Part shown: one piece after another, positions 1 to 9,658 of the stretch
How the letters are laid out: every line of letters starts with the position of its first letter
Numbering within the stretch: the first letter of the stretch is position 1
NCBI GenBank assembly: GCA_004791255.1
Contig: SRUQ01000002.1
Location: forward strand, 124,001-188,000
DNA length: 64,000 nt
From: a bacterium M00.F.Ca.ET.205.01.1.1
GTDB taxonomy: Bacteria; Pseudomonadota; Alphaproteobacteria; Rhizobiales; Rhizobiaceae
Reading direction: 5' to 3'
The notes under the pieces: generated by a model
The model's input: only the letters and a program-made list of their open reading frames with translations
What the model was told of the DNA's origin: nothing
Databases searched by the model: none
Position numbers and translations under genes: made by a program

Positions 1-826
1 GGATGCCGCTGCCGACGGCAAAGCCCTGCTCGAAGGCGAAGGGCCGCGCGTGGCCCCACCAGCCGCTGAGTGGCTGGTGCACATCGCCGTGGTGGCGCTC
101 GGCTGCGTAGATGAAGGCCGGCGAACCCGGGCCGCCATTGAGGTATTTGTAGGTGCAGCCGACGGCGAAGTCGGCATTGGCGCGGTCGAGTTCGACCGGC
201 AGAGCGCCGGCCGTGTGGCAGAGATCCCAGATGATCAGCGCGCCGGCGTCATGCGCCTTGCGCGTCAGCGCCGCCATGTCGCGCAACTGGCCGGATTTGT
301 AGTTGACGTGGTTGACCAGCATGACCGCGACGCTGTCGTCGATCAAATCCTCGATGGCAGGCGCGTCGACACCTTCCAGCCGCAGCCGCGTTCCCGGCCG
401 CGTCGAGGCAACACCTTCGGCCATGTAGAGGTCGGTCGGGAAACTATCGCCCTCGGCAACGATGACCGAACGGTCCGGCCGCATGGCAAGTGCGGCGTGC
501 AGCAGCTTGTAGATGTTGATCGAGGTCGTGTCGCAGACCACAGTCTGCCCGGCGGCGGCGCCGATCAGACGCCCAAGCTGGTCGCCGAGTTCAACCGGTA
601 TGTTGAACCAGCCGGCCGTGTTCCAGGCGCGGATAAGGTCCTGCGCCCATTCCTGCGTCGCGGCCTGCTGCAATTCGCTGAAGACGGCGGATGAAGCAGC
701 GCCCAGCGAGTTGCCGTCGAGATAGATCACCCCCTGCGGCAGGACAAAGCGCTCGCGCATGGCACGCATCGGATCGGCGGCATCCATCGCTTCGATTGCC
801 GCGAGATCGGGAATCCTGCTGCTCAT
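1..826 (-). CDS. kynU: Kynureninase, C-terminal part outside the window
   Basis: PLP-dependent hydrolase of the tryptophan-to-anthranilate pathway, splitting kynurenine into anthranilate and alanine in the cytosol. About 275 codons are visible from an ATG whose complement lies at 824-826. The N-terminal part reads through YLDGNSLG (about residues 35-42), a family hallmark, and reaches the PLP-lysine motif GCTYKYLNGGPG (Lys about 228). WDLCHTAGALPVEL before it carries the aspartate expected to contact the PLP ring nitrogen. The gene has no stop inside the window; full-length kynureninases are about 400-420 residues, so roughly a third is missing. It is divergent from a GntR regulator across about 180 bp holding an AT-rich palindrome. 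Family assignment is secure; regulation is inferred from layout only. Confidence 0.95.
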   Translation of the reverse strand, partial: MSSRIPDLAAIEAMDAADPMRAMRERFVLPQGVIYLDGNSLGAASSAVFSELQQAATQEWAQDLIRAWNTAGWFNIPVELGDQLGRLIGAAAGQTVVCDTTSINIYKLLHAALAMRPDRSVIVAEGDSFPTDLYMAEGVASTRPGTRLRLEGVDAPAIEDLIDDSVAVMLVNHVNYKSGQLRDMAALTRKAHDAGALIIWDLCHTAGALPVELDRANADFAVGCTYKYLNGGPGSPAFIYAAERHHGDVHQPLSGWWGHARPFAFEQGFAVGSGI

Positions 827-919
827 GATCCGGTGGCCTTTCTTGAGACAAACGCGCTCAGCGGGGCCTGTCCCCCGAGCTGCTGGCGATCTTGAGCGGT
901 CTTCCGGAGGCTGTCAAAC

Positions 920-960
920 ATTATATATAATTTACTCGATGAAAGGCTTTGATATATAAT
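920..960. promoter_or_regulatory. AT-rich palindrome and second half-copy, candidate GntR operator
   Basis: ATTATATATAAT at 920-931 is a perfect 12-bp palindrome in GC-rich surroundings. The related string ATATATAAT recurs at 952-960, about 30 bp away in the kynU-GntR divergent region. Repeated short palindromes between a catabolic gene and a divergent GntR gene are typical of local operators. The AT-richness could also simply be promoter -10 DNA. The second copy overlaps the most upstream possible GntR start, one reason to prefer the start at 1010. Confidence 0.45.
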
Positions 961-1009
961 GGGGCGGCCAGCGCTATCTGGTGCCAAACGGTCGGGTGAA
1001 TGGATTGTG

Positions 1010-1792
1010 ATGCCGGGTGATGAGCATTCCTCGAAGACGGAAGCGGCCTATCGGCTGCTCAGGCGCGATATTCTCGCCACTCGGCTGACACCTGCCGCGC
1101 CGCTGAAGTTGAGCACGCTGCGCGACACCTACGACATCGGCTGGACGCCGCTGCGCGAAGCGCTGTCGCGGCTGGAGGCCGAACGGCTTGTCACGGCCAT
1201 CAGCAACCGTGGTTTCGCAGTCGCTCCCGTCTCGCGGGCCGAGCTTGAGGACCTAGCGCGGGCGCGGCTGGTGGTCGAACTGCCCTTGCTGGTGGAATCG
1301 ATCGAGAAAGGCGGCCATGAATGGGAGGACGCGGTCGTTACCGCTCACTATCGCCTGTCGCGGTGCAAGTCCGTTCTCGACGACCCCTCGGACGAAGCGG
1401 TCGACGCCTGGTACGAAAAGCATGACGCCTTCCACGCGGCGCTGCTCAGCGCCGCGACATCCAGCTGGCTGCTGCGCTTCAACGCGATGATCTCCGATCA
1501 ACTGTACCGCCACCACCGTTTCCTGGGCATGGCCCCGACACTGCGTGCGGCCGCCGGTCGCAAGGATGGACACCAGAAGGCCATGGAGGCGCTGCGCGAT
1601 GCGGTGGCGATCGAGCACCATACAGCGCTGATGGAGGCAGCACTCGATCGCGACAGCGAGCGCGCGAAGACGCTGATGACCGCTCATATCGGCTATACGC
1701 TGCACGTCTATGTCCATAGCGAGCCGGGCGGCGCGACGGACGGGGCGCATGTCGGCGGACCGACAAGAAAGCGGCGGCGCGGCAAGGCATGA
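1010..1792 (+). CDS. GntR-family (FCD subfamily) transcriptional regulator
   Basis: About 260 residues. The N-terminal winged helix-turn-helix runs from EAAYRLLRRDIL through GWTPLREALSRLEAERLV to NRGFAVAPVS, the standard GntR pattern. It is followed by an all-helical ligand-binding domain with the FCD-type acidic/histidine residues (HDAFHAALLSA, later HI near the end). Such proteins repress neighbouring catabolic genes and are released by a carboxylic-acid ligand. Here the neighbour is kynU, read in the opposite direction, so a kynurenine-pathway metabolite is a reasonable but unproven ligand. An in-frame ATG at 959 would add 17 non-conserved-looking residues and overlap the AT-rich repeat, so ATG at 1010 is preferred. 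The C-terminal tail is Arg/Lys-rich (GGPTRKRRRGKA). Confidence 0.85.
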   Translation: MPGDEHSSKTEAAYRLLRRDILATRLTPAAPLKLSTLRDTYDIGWTPLREALSRLEAERLVTAISNRGFAVAPVSRAELEDLARARLVVELPLLVESIEKGGHEWEDAVVTAHYRLSRCKSVLDDPSDEAVDAWYEKHDAFHAALLSAATSSWLLRFNAMISDQLYRHHRFLGMAPTLRAAAGRKDGHQKAMEALRDAVAIEHHTALMEAALDRDSERAKTLMTAHIGYTLHVYVHSEPGGATDGAHVGGPTRKRRRGKA

Positions 1793-2074
1793 ATCGGGCC
1801 GATGACGCAATCGTCGTTGGCATTTTGGCTTCGTTTCGTTCACGGCCCGGCGCGGCAATGGTGAAGGCTCCTGCCGCCTCAGATATCCTTGTCGGCGAGA
1901 TGGATCAGAGGCTGATGCCAGCCTTCCCAGGGACCAATCCGCTGCCCATTTATCGAGGCAATTCAATGCGAAGGGCCACATCGTTGCCGGCAGGCTAGCG
2001 CCGGGGCGCGTCGCCTGCGACCGCCGGATTGTTTCAGCCGCCTTAATAAATTCACTAAACTTTAAACAGTTGCG
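1793..2074. other. Intergenic stretch without a recognisable gene
   Basis: No reading frame here has credible protein features. Its 3' end becomes AT-richer (TTAATAAATTCACTAAACTTTAAAC at about 2043-2067) and is the upstream half of the lexA promoter region. Confidence 0.6.
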
Positions 2075-2089
2075 GAACACAACTGGAAC
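2075..2089 (+). promoter_or_regulatory. LexA (SOS) box upstream of lexA
   Basis: GAAC at 2075-2078 and GAAC at 2086-2089 are separated by exactly 7 bases, giving the direct repeat GAAC-N7-GAAC (GTTC-N7-GTTC on the other strand). This is the alphaproteobacterial LexA-binding motif. It lies 73 bp before the lexA ATG, next to TATAGG (2091-2096), a plausible -10 element, so LexA bound here would block its own promoter. A further GTTC follows at 2101-2104. Confidence 0.8.
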
Positions 2090-2161
2090 ATATAGGGTTT
2101 GTTCTGGGTTTGTTTTTCTGATTCCGGTTCAGACCCGGTGTTCCAAGCCTTGGGGGCTGCC

Positions 2162-2911
2162 ATGCTGACGCGCAAGCAACATGAACTCTTGATGTTCATC
2201 CATGAAAGGCTGAAGGAAAGCGGCATTCCGCCGTCCTTCGATGAGATGAAGGAAGCGCTCGACCTCGCTTCCAAGTCAGGCATCCATCGGCTGATCACGG
2301 CCCTGGAGGAGCGCGGCTTCATTCGCCGGCTGCCGAACCGGGCCCGGGCGCTGGAGGTTCTGCGCCTGCCGGATTCGATCGCGCCGGGCCTCAACGCGGC
2401 AAAGAAGTTCTCGCCCAGCGTCATCCAGGGCAGTCTTGGGCAGCCCAGTCTCGGGCAAGGCGGTCTTGGCCGGCAGATGAAGCCGGCGTCGCGCCTGCCC
2501 GCCGCCGGAAATGACGACGACGCCGTTTCCGCGGTGTCGATCCCGGTGATGGGGCGAATCGCCGCCGGCGTGCCGATCGACGCCATCCAGCACCAGACGC
2601 ATTCGATCTCGGTGCCGCCCGATATGATCATGGGCGGCGAGCACTATGCGCTGGAGGTCAAGGGCGATTCGATGATCGAGGCCGGCATTTTCGATGGCGA
2701 CACGGTCATCATCCGCAATGCCAATACCGCGAGCCCGGGGGAGATCGTCGTGGCACTGGTGGACGAAGAGGAAGCGACGCTGAAGCGCTTCCGCCGCAAG
2801 GGCGCCTCGATCGCGCTCGAAGCCGCCAATCCGGCCTATGAAACGCGTATTTTCGGACCCGACAGGGTCAAGGTACAGGGCAAGCTGGTCGGGCTGATCC
2901 GGCGCTACTGA
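2162..2911 (+). CDS. lexA: LexA repressor (SOS regulator, S24 self-cleaving protease fold)
   Basis: 249 residues, long for LexA (about 200 in E. coli) but normal for rhizobia. The start [10 protein letters not shown] is the conserved LexA N-terminus; an in-frame extension back to 2099 is not conserved-looking. The winged helix occupies about residues 1-65. The self-cleavage bond is Ala135-Gly136 (RIAAGVPID), with catalytic Ser170 in KGDSMIEAG and Lys208 in ATLKRF. RecA-activated autocleavage derepresses SOS genes. The interdomain linker is extended and contains near-repeats of SLGQ/GLG (about residues 90-103). A GAAC-N7-GAAC box upstream implies autoregulation. The stop overlaps the 3' end of convergent comEC by 7 bases. 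Confidence 0.97.
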   Translation: MLTRKQHELLMFIHERLKESGIPPSFDEMKEALDLASKSGIHRLITALEERGFIRRLPNRARALEVLRLPDSIAPGLNAAKKFSPSVIQGSLGQPSLGQGGLGRQMKPASRLPAAGNDDDAVSAVSIPVMGRIAAGVPIDAIQHQTHSISVPPDMIMGGEHYALEVKGDSMIEAGIFDGDTVIIRNANTASPGEIVVALVDEEEATLKRFRRKGASIALEAANPAYETRIFGPDRVKVQGKLVGLIRRY

Positions 2912-5361
2912 GCGGGGGGTGTTTCTGGCTTTTCGGGTTTGCGGTAGGGCGGCATTCCCCTCGCCTCGCGTGAGAATTTTCGTTGCTCGTGCCAGGGTCG
3001 GTACGGCCTGTCGACGGAGAACTCGATCTCGGCCGGCGTCGTCGCCGACTGTTGGTCGAAGAAGATGGCGGCGCTTCCCTTACGGGCAAGCTGCCGCTTG
3101 GTGACGACGACAACCATCGGGTTGTGACAGGCATCGTAGCCGGTGGCGTCGTTGACGACGATCAGATTGGCATATCCGCAGGCCTTCCATGTATCCTTGC
3201 GGTCTTCGACATAGGCAACGATCGCGCCCGTGGGATGCCGGGCCATGCAGAGGCCGCCGAGGCAATAGAACGGCGCTCCCGCCGGCAGTTGCGCAGGATC
3301 GAAGATATCGAACTGCCCGTCCCCCGTGCCGAAAGCCTCCGGCAGGATGATTGTCTCGGATTTCAGCGCGCGTTTCCAATTGTCGACTGTGAACTCGTTC
3401 GGGCGGGCTCGGCTGACGGCGAGTTCGCCGCCCCCGATCGGCAGTGCCACCAGCCTGGCGTCCTCCGAGATCAGCACGTCGGGCGTGCGCGTATCGGAGA
3501 CCGTCAGCAGGCCGAAAAGTGCGAAGGGTATGGCCGCGAGCCTGAGCCAGGTCGTTGCCATGGTCGCAATGACCAGGGCGATCGCCACCATCAGTACGGA
3601 TTGCTGCGAGATCAGCCCGACCGCGTCGACCGGCGAACGCTCCGATATCCACGCCGATATGGCGATCATCGCCGTCAGGCCTTTGCCCATCAGGTAGAGA
3701 AATGGCCCGTCGAGGCCGAAGGGCATCATGACGGCGCTGAACACCGCAAGCAGCATGACAATCTCGACGAAGGGCATGACCGCCAGATTGGCGAACAGGC
3801 TGAGCGGCGAGACGCGCTGGAAATGCCAGATGGCGAAGAGCGCGGTGGCGCTGCCGGCAATGATGGAGGTCATCGCCAACCCGCCCGCCGCCAGCAGGAC
3901 CCTGCGGGTCAGGAAACCGGCCAGGGATCGCTTTGGCGGCGGCGGTCTGGCCTTACCGGCGTGGTGATCGGCCCAGCTCGCATAGGCGCCGACCAACGCC
4001 GCGGTCGCCGCAAAGGACATCTGGAAACTCGGGCCGACCACTTCGTGTGGCGACACCGCGATAACGGCGATGGCCGAGATCGCCAGGTTGCGCATGGTCA
4101 GCGCCGCGCGGTCGAACAGGACCGCGATCAACATCACCGCCAGCATGATGAAGCTGCGCTCGGCGGCAACGACGACGCCGGAGATGACGAGATAGGCGGC
4201 GATCGAGAAAAGTGCGGCGGCGGCGGCGTATTTTTTCACCGGGCGGCGCGAGGAGAAGTCGGGGAACAGGGCGAAGGCGCCGCGCATCAGCATCATGATG
4301 GTGCCGGCGACCAACGCCATGTGCAGCCCGGAAATGGAAATAATGTGATAGATGCCGGTGCGCCGCATGGCCTCGTTGATTTCATCGGGAATGCCGGCGC
4401 GCACCCCGACCATCAGCGCCGCCGCGATCTCGCCCTCGGCGCCACCGACGCTGACCCTGATGCGGTCGGCGATGTCCTGCCTGGCGTTCTCTACCGACGA
4501 CGAAAGGCGGGACCACAACGGTGCCTCATCGTCAGCGGCAACGATCTTTGGCGTTCCCATGAAGAAGCCGCTGCCGCCGAGGCCCGCGAAATAGCTGTCG
4601 AAGGAGAAATCGTAACTGTCTGGCCGCACCGGACCGGTCGGCGGCAACAGCCTGGCGTAGCCGCTCACCAGCGAACCGGCCTTCATCCCGGCCGGTATCT
4701 TGACGGCGGAAATACGAACCCGTTCCGGTGCATAGCGCAATTTCGGCCGGGCAGTCGACGTTACGTCGATGGTCAGCCGGATACGCCCCGTCTCCATCCG
4801 GTCCAGCGACACTACCCGGCCGGTGACCTGAGTGGCGATTTCCGAACCGAGCATCGGGGTGCCTGCACGCCAGGTCTCGATCTTGGCGGCGAGCAGGCCG
4901 AGGGCACACAGCAGCGCGGCCATCAGACACAGATGGGTTCTGGGCCAGGACCGCGAGACGATCGCACAGAGCGCCATCAGTACGACGCTGGCGATGGGTT
5001 GAACAAAACCAGGCTCGGCGGCCAGCGAGAAATAGACGGTGACGCCCGAAGCCAGGAATACCGGCACCAGCAGGAATGCGACGCCGCGATCAAGCTCCAG
5101 GGCGGCAGCGGAAGCCACGCTTGCCTGGATTCCCGGCCATGACAGACGGCTGAGATGGCTGCGCAGGCGAACGACCGCACTGGTTCTGGCCAGGCTTACC
5201 GGCGTGTTGATGCCTTCAGGTAAAAGCTGGTCGCCGGGGCGCAGCGTTGGCAGTGTTTCGGGCGCCGATGGCGCAGGGACAGGATTGGCAAACAGCGACC
5301 GCTCGCTGACGCCGATGACGGTGTCCTCGCTCTCCTCCGTGCCCCGGCCACGTCCAGCCAT
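2905..5361 (-). CDS. comEC: ComEC/Rec2-family DNA-uptake channel protein
   Basis: 818 residues, polytopic inner-membrane protein. After a soluble N-terminus and two or three hydrophobic segments comes an OB/DUF4131-like region (about 150-270). The Competence domain follows, with the signature [19 protein letters not shown] and many transmembrane helices to about residue 630. In transformable bacteria ComEC passes single-stranded DNA across the membrane. The C-terminal soluble part (about 640-818) occupies the place of the metallo-beta-lactamase-like domain, but I see no HxHxDH metal motif, as is usual in alphaproteobacterial homologues. It converges on lexA with a 7-base overlap. About 100 bp separate its start from divergent gltX. 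Function in DNA uptake is inferred by family. Confidence 0.92.
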   Translation of the reverse strand: MAGRGRGTEESEDTVIGVSERSLFANPVPAPSAPETLPTLRPGDQLLPEGINTPVSLARTSAVVRLRSHLSRLSWPGIQASVASAAALELDRGVAFLLVPVFLASGVTVYFSLAAEPGFVQPIASVVLMALCAIVSRSWPRTHLCLMAALLCALGLLAAKIETWRAGTPMLGSEIATQVTGRVVSLDRMETGRIRLTIDVTSTARPKLRYAPERVRISAVKIPAGMKAGSLVSGYARLLPPTGPVRPDSYDFSFDSYFAGLGGSGFFMGTPKIVAADDEAPLWSRLSSSVENARQDIADRIRVSVGGAEGEIAAALMVGVRAGIPDEINEAMRRTGIYHIISISGLHMALVAGTIMMLMRGAFALFPDFSSRRPVKKYAAAAALFSIAAYLVISGVVVAAERSFIMLAVMLIAVLFDRAALTMRNLAISAIAVIAVSPHEVVGPSFQMSFAATAALVGAYASWADHHAGKARPPPPKRSLAGFLTRRVLLAAGGLAMTSIIAGSATALFAIWHFQRVSPLSLFANLAVMPFVEIVMLLAVFSAVMMPFGLDGPFLYLMGKGLTAMIAISAWISERSPVDAVGLISQQSVLMVAIALVIATMATTWLRLAAIPFALFGLLTVSDTRTPDVLISEDARLVALPIGGGELAVSRARPNEFTVDNWKRALKSETIILPEAFGTGDGQFDIFDPAQLPAGAPFYCLGGLCMARHPTGAIVAYVEDRKDTWKACGYANLIVVNDATGYDACHNPMVVVVTKRQLARKGSAAIFFDQQSATTPAEIEFSVDRPYRPWHEQRKFSREARGMPPYRKPEKPETPPAQ

Positions 5362-5462
5362 CGGGTCTGCCCCTTGCGCCCCAGACCCCCTATGCTACAT
5401 GAACGCCACCCGCGCGAAAGTCCGCGCGTCCGCTTCCATTTCAGACGCTTCCCGAGAGTCCC

Positions 5463-6887
5463 ATGTCCGACAAGGTCGTCACCCGTTTTGCCCCCTCGCC
5501 CACCGGCTATTTGCACATTGGCGGCGCGCGCACGGCGCTGTTCAACTGGCTCTATGCCAAGCACACCGACGGCACGATGCTGCTGCGCATCGAGGACACC
5601 GACCGCGAACGCTCGACGGATGCAGCCACCGCGGCCATCCTCGACGGGCTGACCTGGCTCGGCCTGTCATGGGATGGCGGCGCGGTGTCACAGTTCGAGC
5701 GCGCGCCGCGCCACCGTGAGGTGGCCGAGGAACTGGTTCGTATGGGCAAGGCCTATTACAGCTACGAGACGCCGGCGGAGCTCGAGGCGATGCGCGAAGC
5801 CGCACGGGCCAAGGGTCTGCCGCCGCGCTATGACGGTAGCTGGCGCGACCGGGACCCATCCGAGGCACCGGCCGGCGTAAAGGGCGCGATCCGCGTCAAG
5901 GCGCCGACCGAGGGCGAGACGGTGGTGCATGACCGCGTCCAGGGCGAAGTGCGCTTTCCCAACAAGGATCTCGACGATTTCATCATCCTGCGCTCGGACG
6001 GCAACCCGACCTACATGCATGCCGTCGTCGTCGACGACCATGACATGGGCGTCACCCACATAATCCGCGGCGACGACCACCTGACCAACGCCGCGCGCCA
6101 GACGGTCATCTACAACGCCATGGGTTGGGATGTGCCGTCGATGTCGCACATCCCGCTGATCCACGGCGCCGACGGCGCCAAGCTGTCGAAGCGGCATGGC
6201 GCGCTCGGCGTCGAGGCCTATCGGGCCATGGGCTACCTGCCGGAGGCGCTGCTCAACTACCTGGCCCGGCTCGGCTGGAGCCATGGCGACGACGAGATCA
6301 TGTCGATCAAGGACATGGTCTCGTGGTTCGATATCGGCGACGTCAACAAGGGTGCCGCGCGTTTCGACTTCGCCAAACTCGAGTCGATCAACGGTGCACA
6401 TATGCGCCGCATGGACGACGCCGAACTGTTCGACATCTTTGTCGACACCTTGCCCTATCTCGAAGGCGGCCCGGCGCTGGCCGCCCGTCTCGACGACAAG
6501 ACCAGGGCGCAGCTTCTCGCCGCCATGCCGGGCCTCAAGGAGCGCGCCAAGACACTGGTCGAACTGGTCGACGGCGCGGGCTTCCTGTTTGCGGTGCGGC
6601 CTCTGCCGATCGATGAGAAGGCCGCGCTGCTGCTCAATGACGACGCGCGCAAGATCCTGCGCGGCGCTCACGATGCGCTCAAGGCGATTTCCGGCGACTG
6701 GACGGCGGCCTCGGCCGAGGCCGCGATCCGTGACGTTGCGCAGGTCGGCGGCCACAAGCTCGGCGCCGTCGCGCAGCCCTTGCGCGCGGCCTTGACCGGC
6801 AAGAGCACTTCGCCCGGCGTGTTCGACGTGCTTGCCGTGCTGGGCCGCGACGAAAGCCTGGCGCGCATAGCGGATCAAATCGATTAG
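5463..6887 (+). CDS. gltX: Glutamyl-tRNA synthetase
   Basis: 474 residues, class I aminoacyl-tRNA synthetase charging tRNA-Glu in the cytosol. The HIGH-like motif is in [20 protein letters not shown] near the N-terminus, and the KMSKS-like motif is KLSKRHG near residue 240. The C-terminal helical anticodon-binding domain (about 330-474) is complete. Rhizobia commonly make Gln-tRNA(Gln) by misacylation followed by GatCAB amidation, and gatC and gatA are in this same window. A non-discriminating enzyme is therefore possible, and the specificity cannot be read from sequence alone. Rhizobia often carry a second gltX paralogue. Confidence 0.97.
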   Translation: MSDKVVTRFAPSPTGYLHIGGARTALFNWLYAKHTDGTMLLRIEDTDRERSTDAATAAILDGLTWLGLSWDGGAVSQFERAPRHREVAEELVRMGKAYYSYETPAELEAMREAARAKGLPPRYDGSWRDRDPSEAPAGVKGAIRVKAPTEGETVVHDRVQGEVRFPNKDLDDFIILRSDGNPTYMHAVVVDDHDMGVTHIIRGDDHLTNAARQTVIYNAMGWDVPSMSHIPLIHGADGAKLSKRHGALGVEAYRAMGYLPEALLNYLARLGWSHGDDEIMSIKDMVSWFDIGDVNKGAARFDFAKLESINGAHMRRMDDAELFDIFVDTLPYLEGGPALAARLDDKTRAQLLAAMPGLKERAKTLVELVDGAGFLFAVRPLPIDEKAALLLNDDARKILRGAHDALKAISGDWTAASAEAAIRDVAQVGGHKLGAVAQPLRAALTGKSTSPGVFDVLAVLGRDESLARIADQID

Positions 6888-7070
6888 GAGCAAACTGGCC
6901 CAAGAAGATTGGCATTGAAAGGCGCGTTTCGCAGTGCAACATTAGGCCTTGGCCCAATCTGGCACGCACCTCCTAAAATGCGGTCGCGAATACGCGCATT
7001 GCGGTGATTTCGACGTGTCGCTTTGCAGAATTTGCCGTTGCCGGCATGAGGAAACAAGAAGGAGTTTGCA

Positions 7071-8399
7071 ATGACCGAAGCTGCGACAAAGATGGAGTTT
7101 GGCGGCAAAACCCAAGAGGCCACGGCAAAGCTGGAATTCGCCGGCAAGACGCACGAATTCAAGGTGCGCAGCGGCTCGGTCGGGCCTGACGTCATCGACA
7201 TCGCCGCCCTCTACAGCACCACCGGCGCTTTCACCTACGATCCTGGCTTCACCTCGACGGCAAGCTGCGAGTCGGAGATCACCTTCATCGACGGCGATGC
7301 GGGCATTCTGTTGCACCGCGGCTATCCGATCGACCAGTTGGCCGAACACGGCGACTTCCTCGAAGTCTGCTACCTCCTGCTCTACGGCGAACTGCCGACC
7401 AAGGCGCAGAAGGACGATTTCGACTACCGCGTGACGCGCCACACCATGGTGCATGAGCAGATGTCGCGTTTCTTCACCGGCTTCCGCCGCGACGCGCACC
7501 CGATGGCCGTGATGTGCGGCGTGGTTGGCGCGCTGTCTGCCTTCTATCACGACTCGACCGACATCTCCGACCCGTACCAGCGCATGGTCGCCTCGATGCG
7601 GCTGATCGCCAAGATGCCCACGATCGCGGCGATGGCCTACAAATATCACATCGGCCAGCCCTTCATTTATCCGAAGAACGAACTGAACTTCGCCGCCAAC
7701 TTCCTGCATATGTGCTTTGCCGTGCCGTGCGAGGAGTACAAGATCAATCCGGTGCTGGCGCGCGCCATGGAGCGCATCTTCATCCTGCATGCCGACCACG
7801 AGCAGAATGCGTCGACCTCGACGGTGCGTCTCGCCGGCTCCTCGGGCGCCAATCCGTTTGCCTGCATCGCCGCCGGCATCGCTTGCCTGTGGGGTCCGGC
7901 GCATGGCGGCGCCAATGAAGCGGCGCTGAACATGCTGGGCGAGATCGGCCATGTCGACCACATTCCGGAATTCATCGCCCGCGCCAAGGACAAGAACGAT
8001 CCGTTCCGGCTGATGGGCTTCGGCCACCGCGTCTACAAGAACTACGATCCGCGCGCCAAGATCATGCAGAAGACGGCGCACGAGGTGTTGGGCGAACTCG
8101 GCATCAAGGACGATCCGCTGCTCGACATCGCCATGGAGCTCGAAAAGATCGCGCTGACCGACCCCTACTTTATCGAGAAGAAGCTCTATCCGAACGTCGA
8201 TTTCTATTCCGGCATCACGCTGAAGGCGCTGGGCTTCCCCACCACCATGTTCACCGTGCTGTTCGCGGTCGCCCGCACCGTCGGCTGGATCGCGCAGTGG
8301 AAGGAAATGATCGAGGATCCGCGCCAGAAGATCGGCCGCCCGCGCCAGCTCTACACCGGCGCGCCGGAGCGCGATTACGTGCCGATCGCCAAAAGGTGA
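7071..8399 (+). CDS. gltA: Citrate synthase (type II, hexameric family)
   Basis: 442 residues, condensing oxaloacetate and acetyl-CoA to citrate at the entry of the TCA cycle. Catalytic elements are visible: His in [12 protein letters not shown], His in [14 protein letters not shown], and Asp in [10 protein letters not shown]. The N-terminus (about 1-40) carries the small extra domain typical of Gram-negative NADH-sensitive enzymes. The start ATG at 7071 follows AAGAAGGAG about 6 bases upstream, a strong ribosome-binding site. The 183-bp region from gltX presumably holds its promoter. A repeat-rich intergenic hairpin region begins just after its stop. Confidence 0.97.
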   Translation: MTEAATKMEFGGKTQEATAKLEFAGKTHEFKVRSGSVGPDVIDIAALYSTTGAFTYDPGFTSTASCESEITFIDGDAGILLHRGYPIDQLAEHGDFLEVCYLLLYGELPTKAQKDDFDYRVTRHTMVHEQMSRFFTGFRRDAHPMAVMCGVVGALSAFYHDSTDISDPYQRMVASMRLIAKMPTIAAMAYKYHIGQPFIYPKNELNFAANFLHMCFAVPCEEYKINPVLARAMERIFILHADHEQNASTSTVRLAGSSGANPFACIAAGIACLWGPAHGGANEAALNMLGEIGHVDHIPEFIARAKDKNDPFRLMGFGHRVYKNYDPRAKIMQKTAHEVLGELGIKDDPLLDIAMELEKIALTDPYFIEKKLYPNVDFYSGITLKALGFPTTMFTVLFAVARTVGWIAQWKEMIEDPRQKIGRPRQLYTGAPERDYVPIAKR

Positions 8400-8402
8400 T
8401 TT

Positions 8403-8497
8403 GAGCAAATAGCGAAATAGCGAGTAGCGAAATAGGGAAGATAAGCAGCGAACGGTGCCTGGCCCCTATTCGCTATTCGCTACTCCCTATTCGCTCT
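8403..8497. repeat. Imperfect inverted repeat built of iterated TAGCGAA units
   Basis: The left arm (8403-8438) is a run of variants of AGCGAAATAGCGAGTAGCG, and the right arm (8463-8497) is its approximate complement (CTATTCGCTATTCGCTACTC). About 24 bases separate the arms. The transcript could fold into a long imperfect hairpin between convergent gltA and lpxB. The right arm extends over the lpxB stop codon, so it encodes the last residues of LpxB. It resembles dispersed intergenic palindromes of rhizobial genomes; copies elsewhere cannot be checked here. Confidence 0.7.
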
Positions 8498-9658
8498 CCT
8501 GATGCACTCCATCACCACCTGCGCGGCGATGTCGCCCGACGGTTTTTCCGTCGTCATGCGCCGCGCGATCTCGACAAATCCATCCTTCTGCCAGGCGCGC
8601 ATGCCTGTGTCGCCAAACAACGCTTCCAGCTGGCGGGCCAGATTGTTCGGCTTGACGAACTCGTTGTAGAATTCCGGGATCAGCGCCCGATCCGAGATCA
8701 AGTTGGGCAACAGCGCCGACCAAACGGAAACGAGATAGAGCGCCACAAGGCGCGCGACCGGGTCAACCCGATAGCAGGAGACCATCGGCACCCCGGAAAG
8801 CGCCAGTTCCAGCGAGACCGTGCCGGAGGCGATCAGCGCCGCGTCGGCCTTGCCGAAGGCCTGCCACTTGCGCTCGGGATCAAGGATGATCTCCGGCTTC
8901 TCATCCCACCTCGCAACCGCCGAGCGGACGATTTCGGCGACATGCGGCACCGTCGGCAGCAGCAGCCGAAGGCGGTGTCCGCGGCTGCGCAGCATCGCCA
9001 CTGTCTGCCCGAACGGTTCCAGCAGCCGCCGCACCTCGCCGCGCCGTGAGCCGGGCAGGACGAGCAGTGTCTTTACGCGATCGGCAGCAAGATCGCGCGG
9101 CAGGCTTTGAGCCTTCGCAGCACCGAGCACGCCCGCGTCATGCGTCAGGCGATGCCCGACATAGGTACCGGGCGGACCGCCCAGGCGCTCAAGCTCCTTC
9201 ACCTCGAAAGGCAGAATGCACAGGATGTGGTCGACATAGGGCTTCATTGCCGCCGCCCTGCCCGGCCGCCATGCCCAGACGCTGGGGCAGACGTAATGGA
9301 CGATCGGGATCGACGGGTTGGCCGCGCGCACCTTCTTGGCCACGCGCAGCGAAAAGTCCGGGCTGTCGATAGTGATGAGGCAATCTGGCCGCGCGTCTGC
9401 GACGATCCCGGCCATCTGGCCGATCCGCCTGACAAGGCGCGGCAGGTCGCGCAGGATGGCGCTGAAGCCCATGAGCGCGATCTCGCCAGCATCGAACGGA
9501 GAGACCAGCCCCAGAGCCTGCAGATGGCGCCCGCCAAGGCCGACGAGTTGCACCTCGCGGCCCGTTGCCAGTCTGAGTGAACGCACGATATCGGCACCAA
9601 GCAGGTCGCCCGATTCCTCGCCGGCGACGATCGCGATCTTCAGCGCCCTGTCAGCCAT
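8480..9658 (-). CDS. lpxB: Lipid-A-disaccharide synthase
   Basis: 392 residues, GT19 glycosyltransferase joining UDP-2,3-diacylglucosamine to lipid X to make the lipid A disaccharide at the inner face of the membrane. The family start is AIVAGEESGDLLGADIV. VCPSVWAWRPGRAAAMKPYVDHILCILPFE, in the middle, and LVLPGSRRGEVRRLL are further family blocks. The start at 9658 (MADRALKIAIVAG) is chosen because upstream residues are unconserved and this ATG overlaps the lpxI stop by 8 bases. It is the last gene of the lpxD-fabZ-lpxA-lpxI-lpxB run. Its final residues (RRANRE) lie inside a repeat. Confidence 0.97.
   Translation of the reverse strand: MADRALKIAIVAGEESGDLLGADIVRSLRLATGREVQLVGLGGRHLQALGLVSPFDAGEIALMGFSAILRDLPRLVRRIGQMAGIVADARPDCLITIDSPDFSLRVAKKVRAANPSIPIVHYVCPSVWAWRPGRAAAMKPYVDHILCILPFEVKELERLGGPPGTYVGHRLTHDAGVLGAAKAQSLPRDLAADRVKTLLVLPGSRRGEVRRLLEPFGQTVAMLRSRGHRLRLLLPTVPHVAEIVRSAVARWDEKPEIILDPERKWQAFGKADAALIASGTVSLELALSGVPMVSCYRVDPVARLVALYLVSVWSALLPNLISDRALIPEFYNEFVKPNNLARQLEALFGDTGMRAWQKDGFVEIARRMTTEKPSGDIAAQVVMECIRRANRE

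Noticed and set aside
50..694. 214-residue plus-strand reading frame at the left edge
   Set aside because: It is antisense to kynureninase, whose minus-strand frame carries the PLP-lysine motif and substrate-binding blocks; this frame has no family features.
2983..5142. 719-residue plus-strand frame rich in Arg, Asp, Gly and His
   Set aside because: Antisense shadow of comEC, with the biased composition expected in high-GC antisense frames and no domain features.
5688..6893. 401-residue minus-strand frame
   Set aside because: Antisense shadow of gltX, which has both synthetase signature motifs.
6942..8408. 488-residue minus-strand frame
   Set aside because: Shadow of citrate synthase; composition dominated by Arg, His, Val and Asp with no recognisable motif.
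8403..8497. Possible CRISPR-like array because of short repeated units
   Set aside because: Units are 7-12 bases without uniform spacers and form an inverted repeat; no cas genes are nearby.
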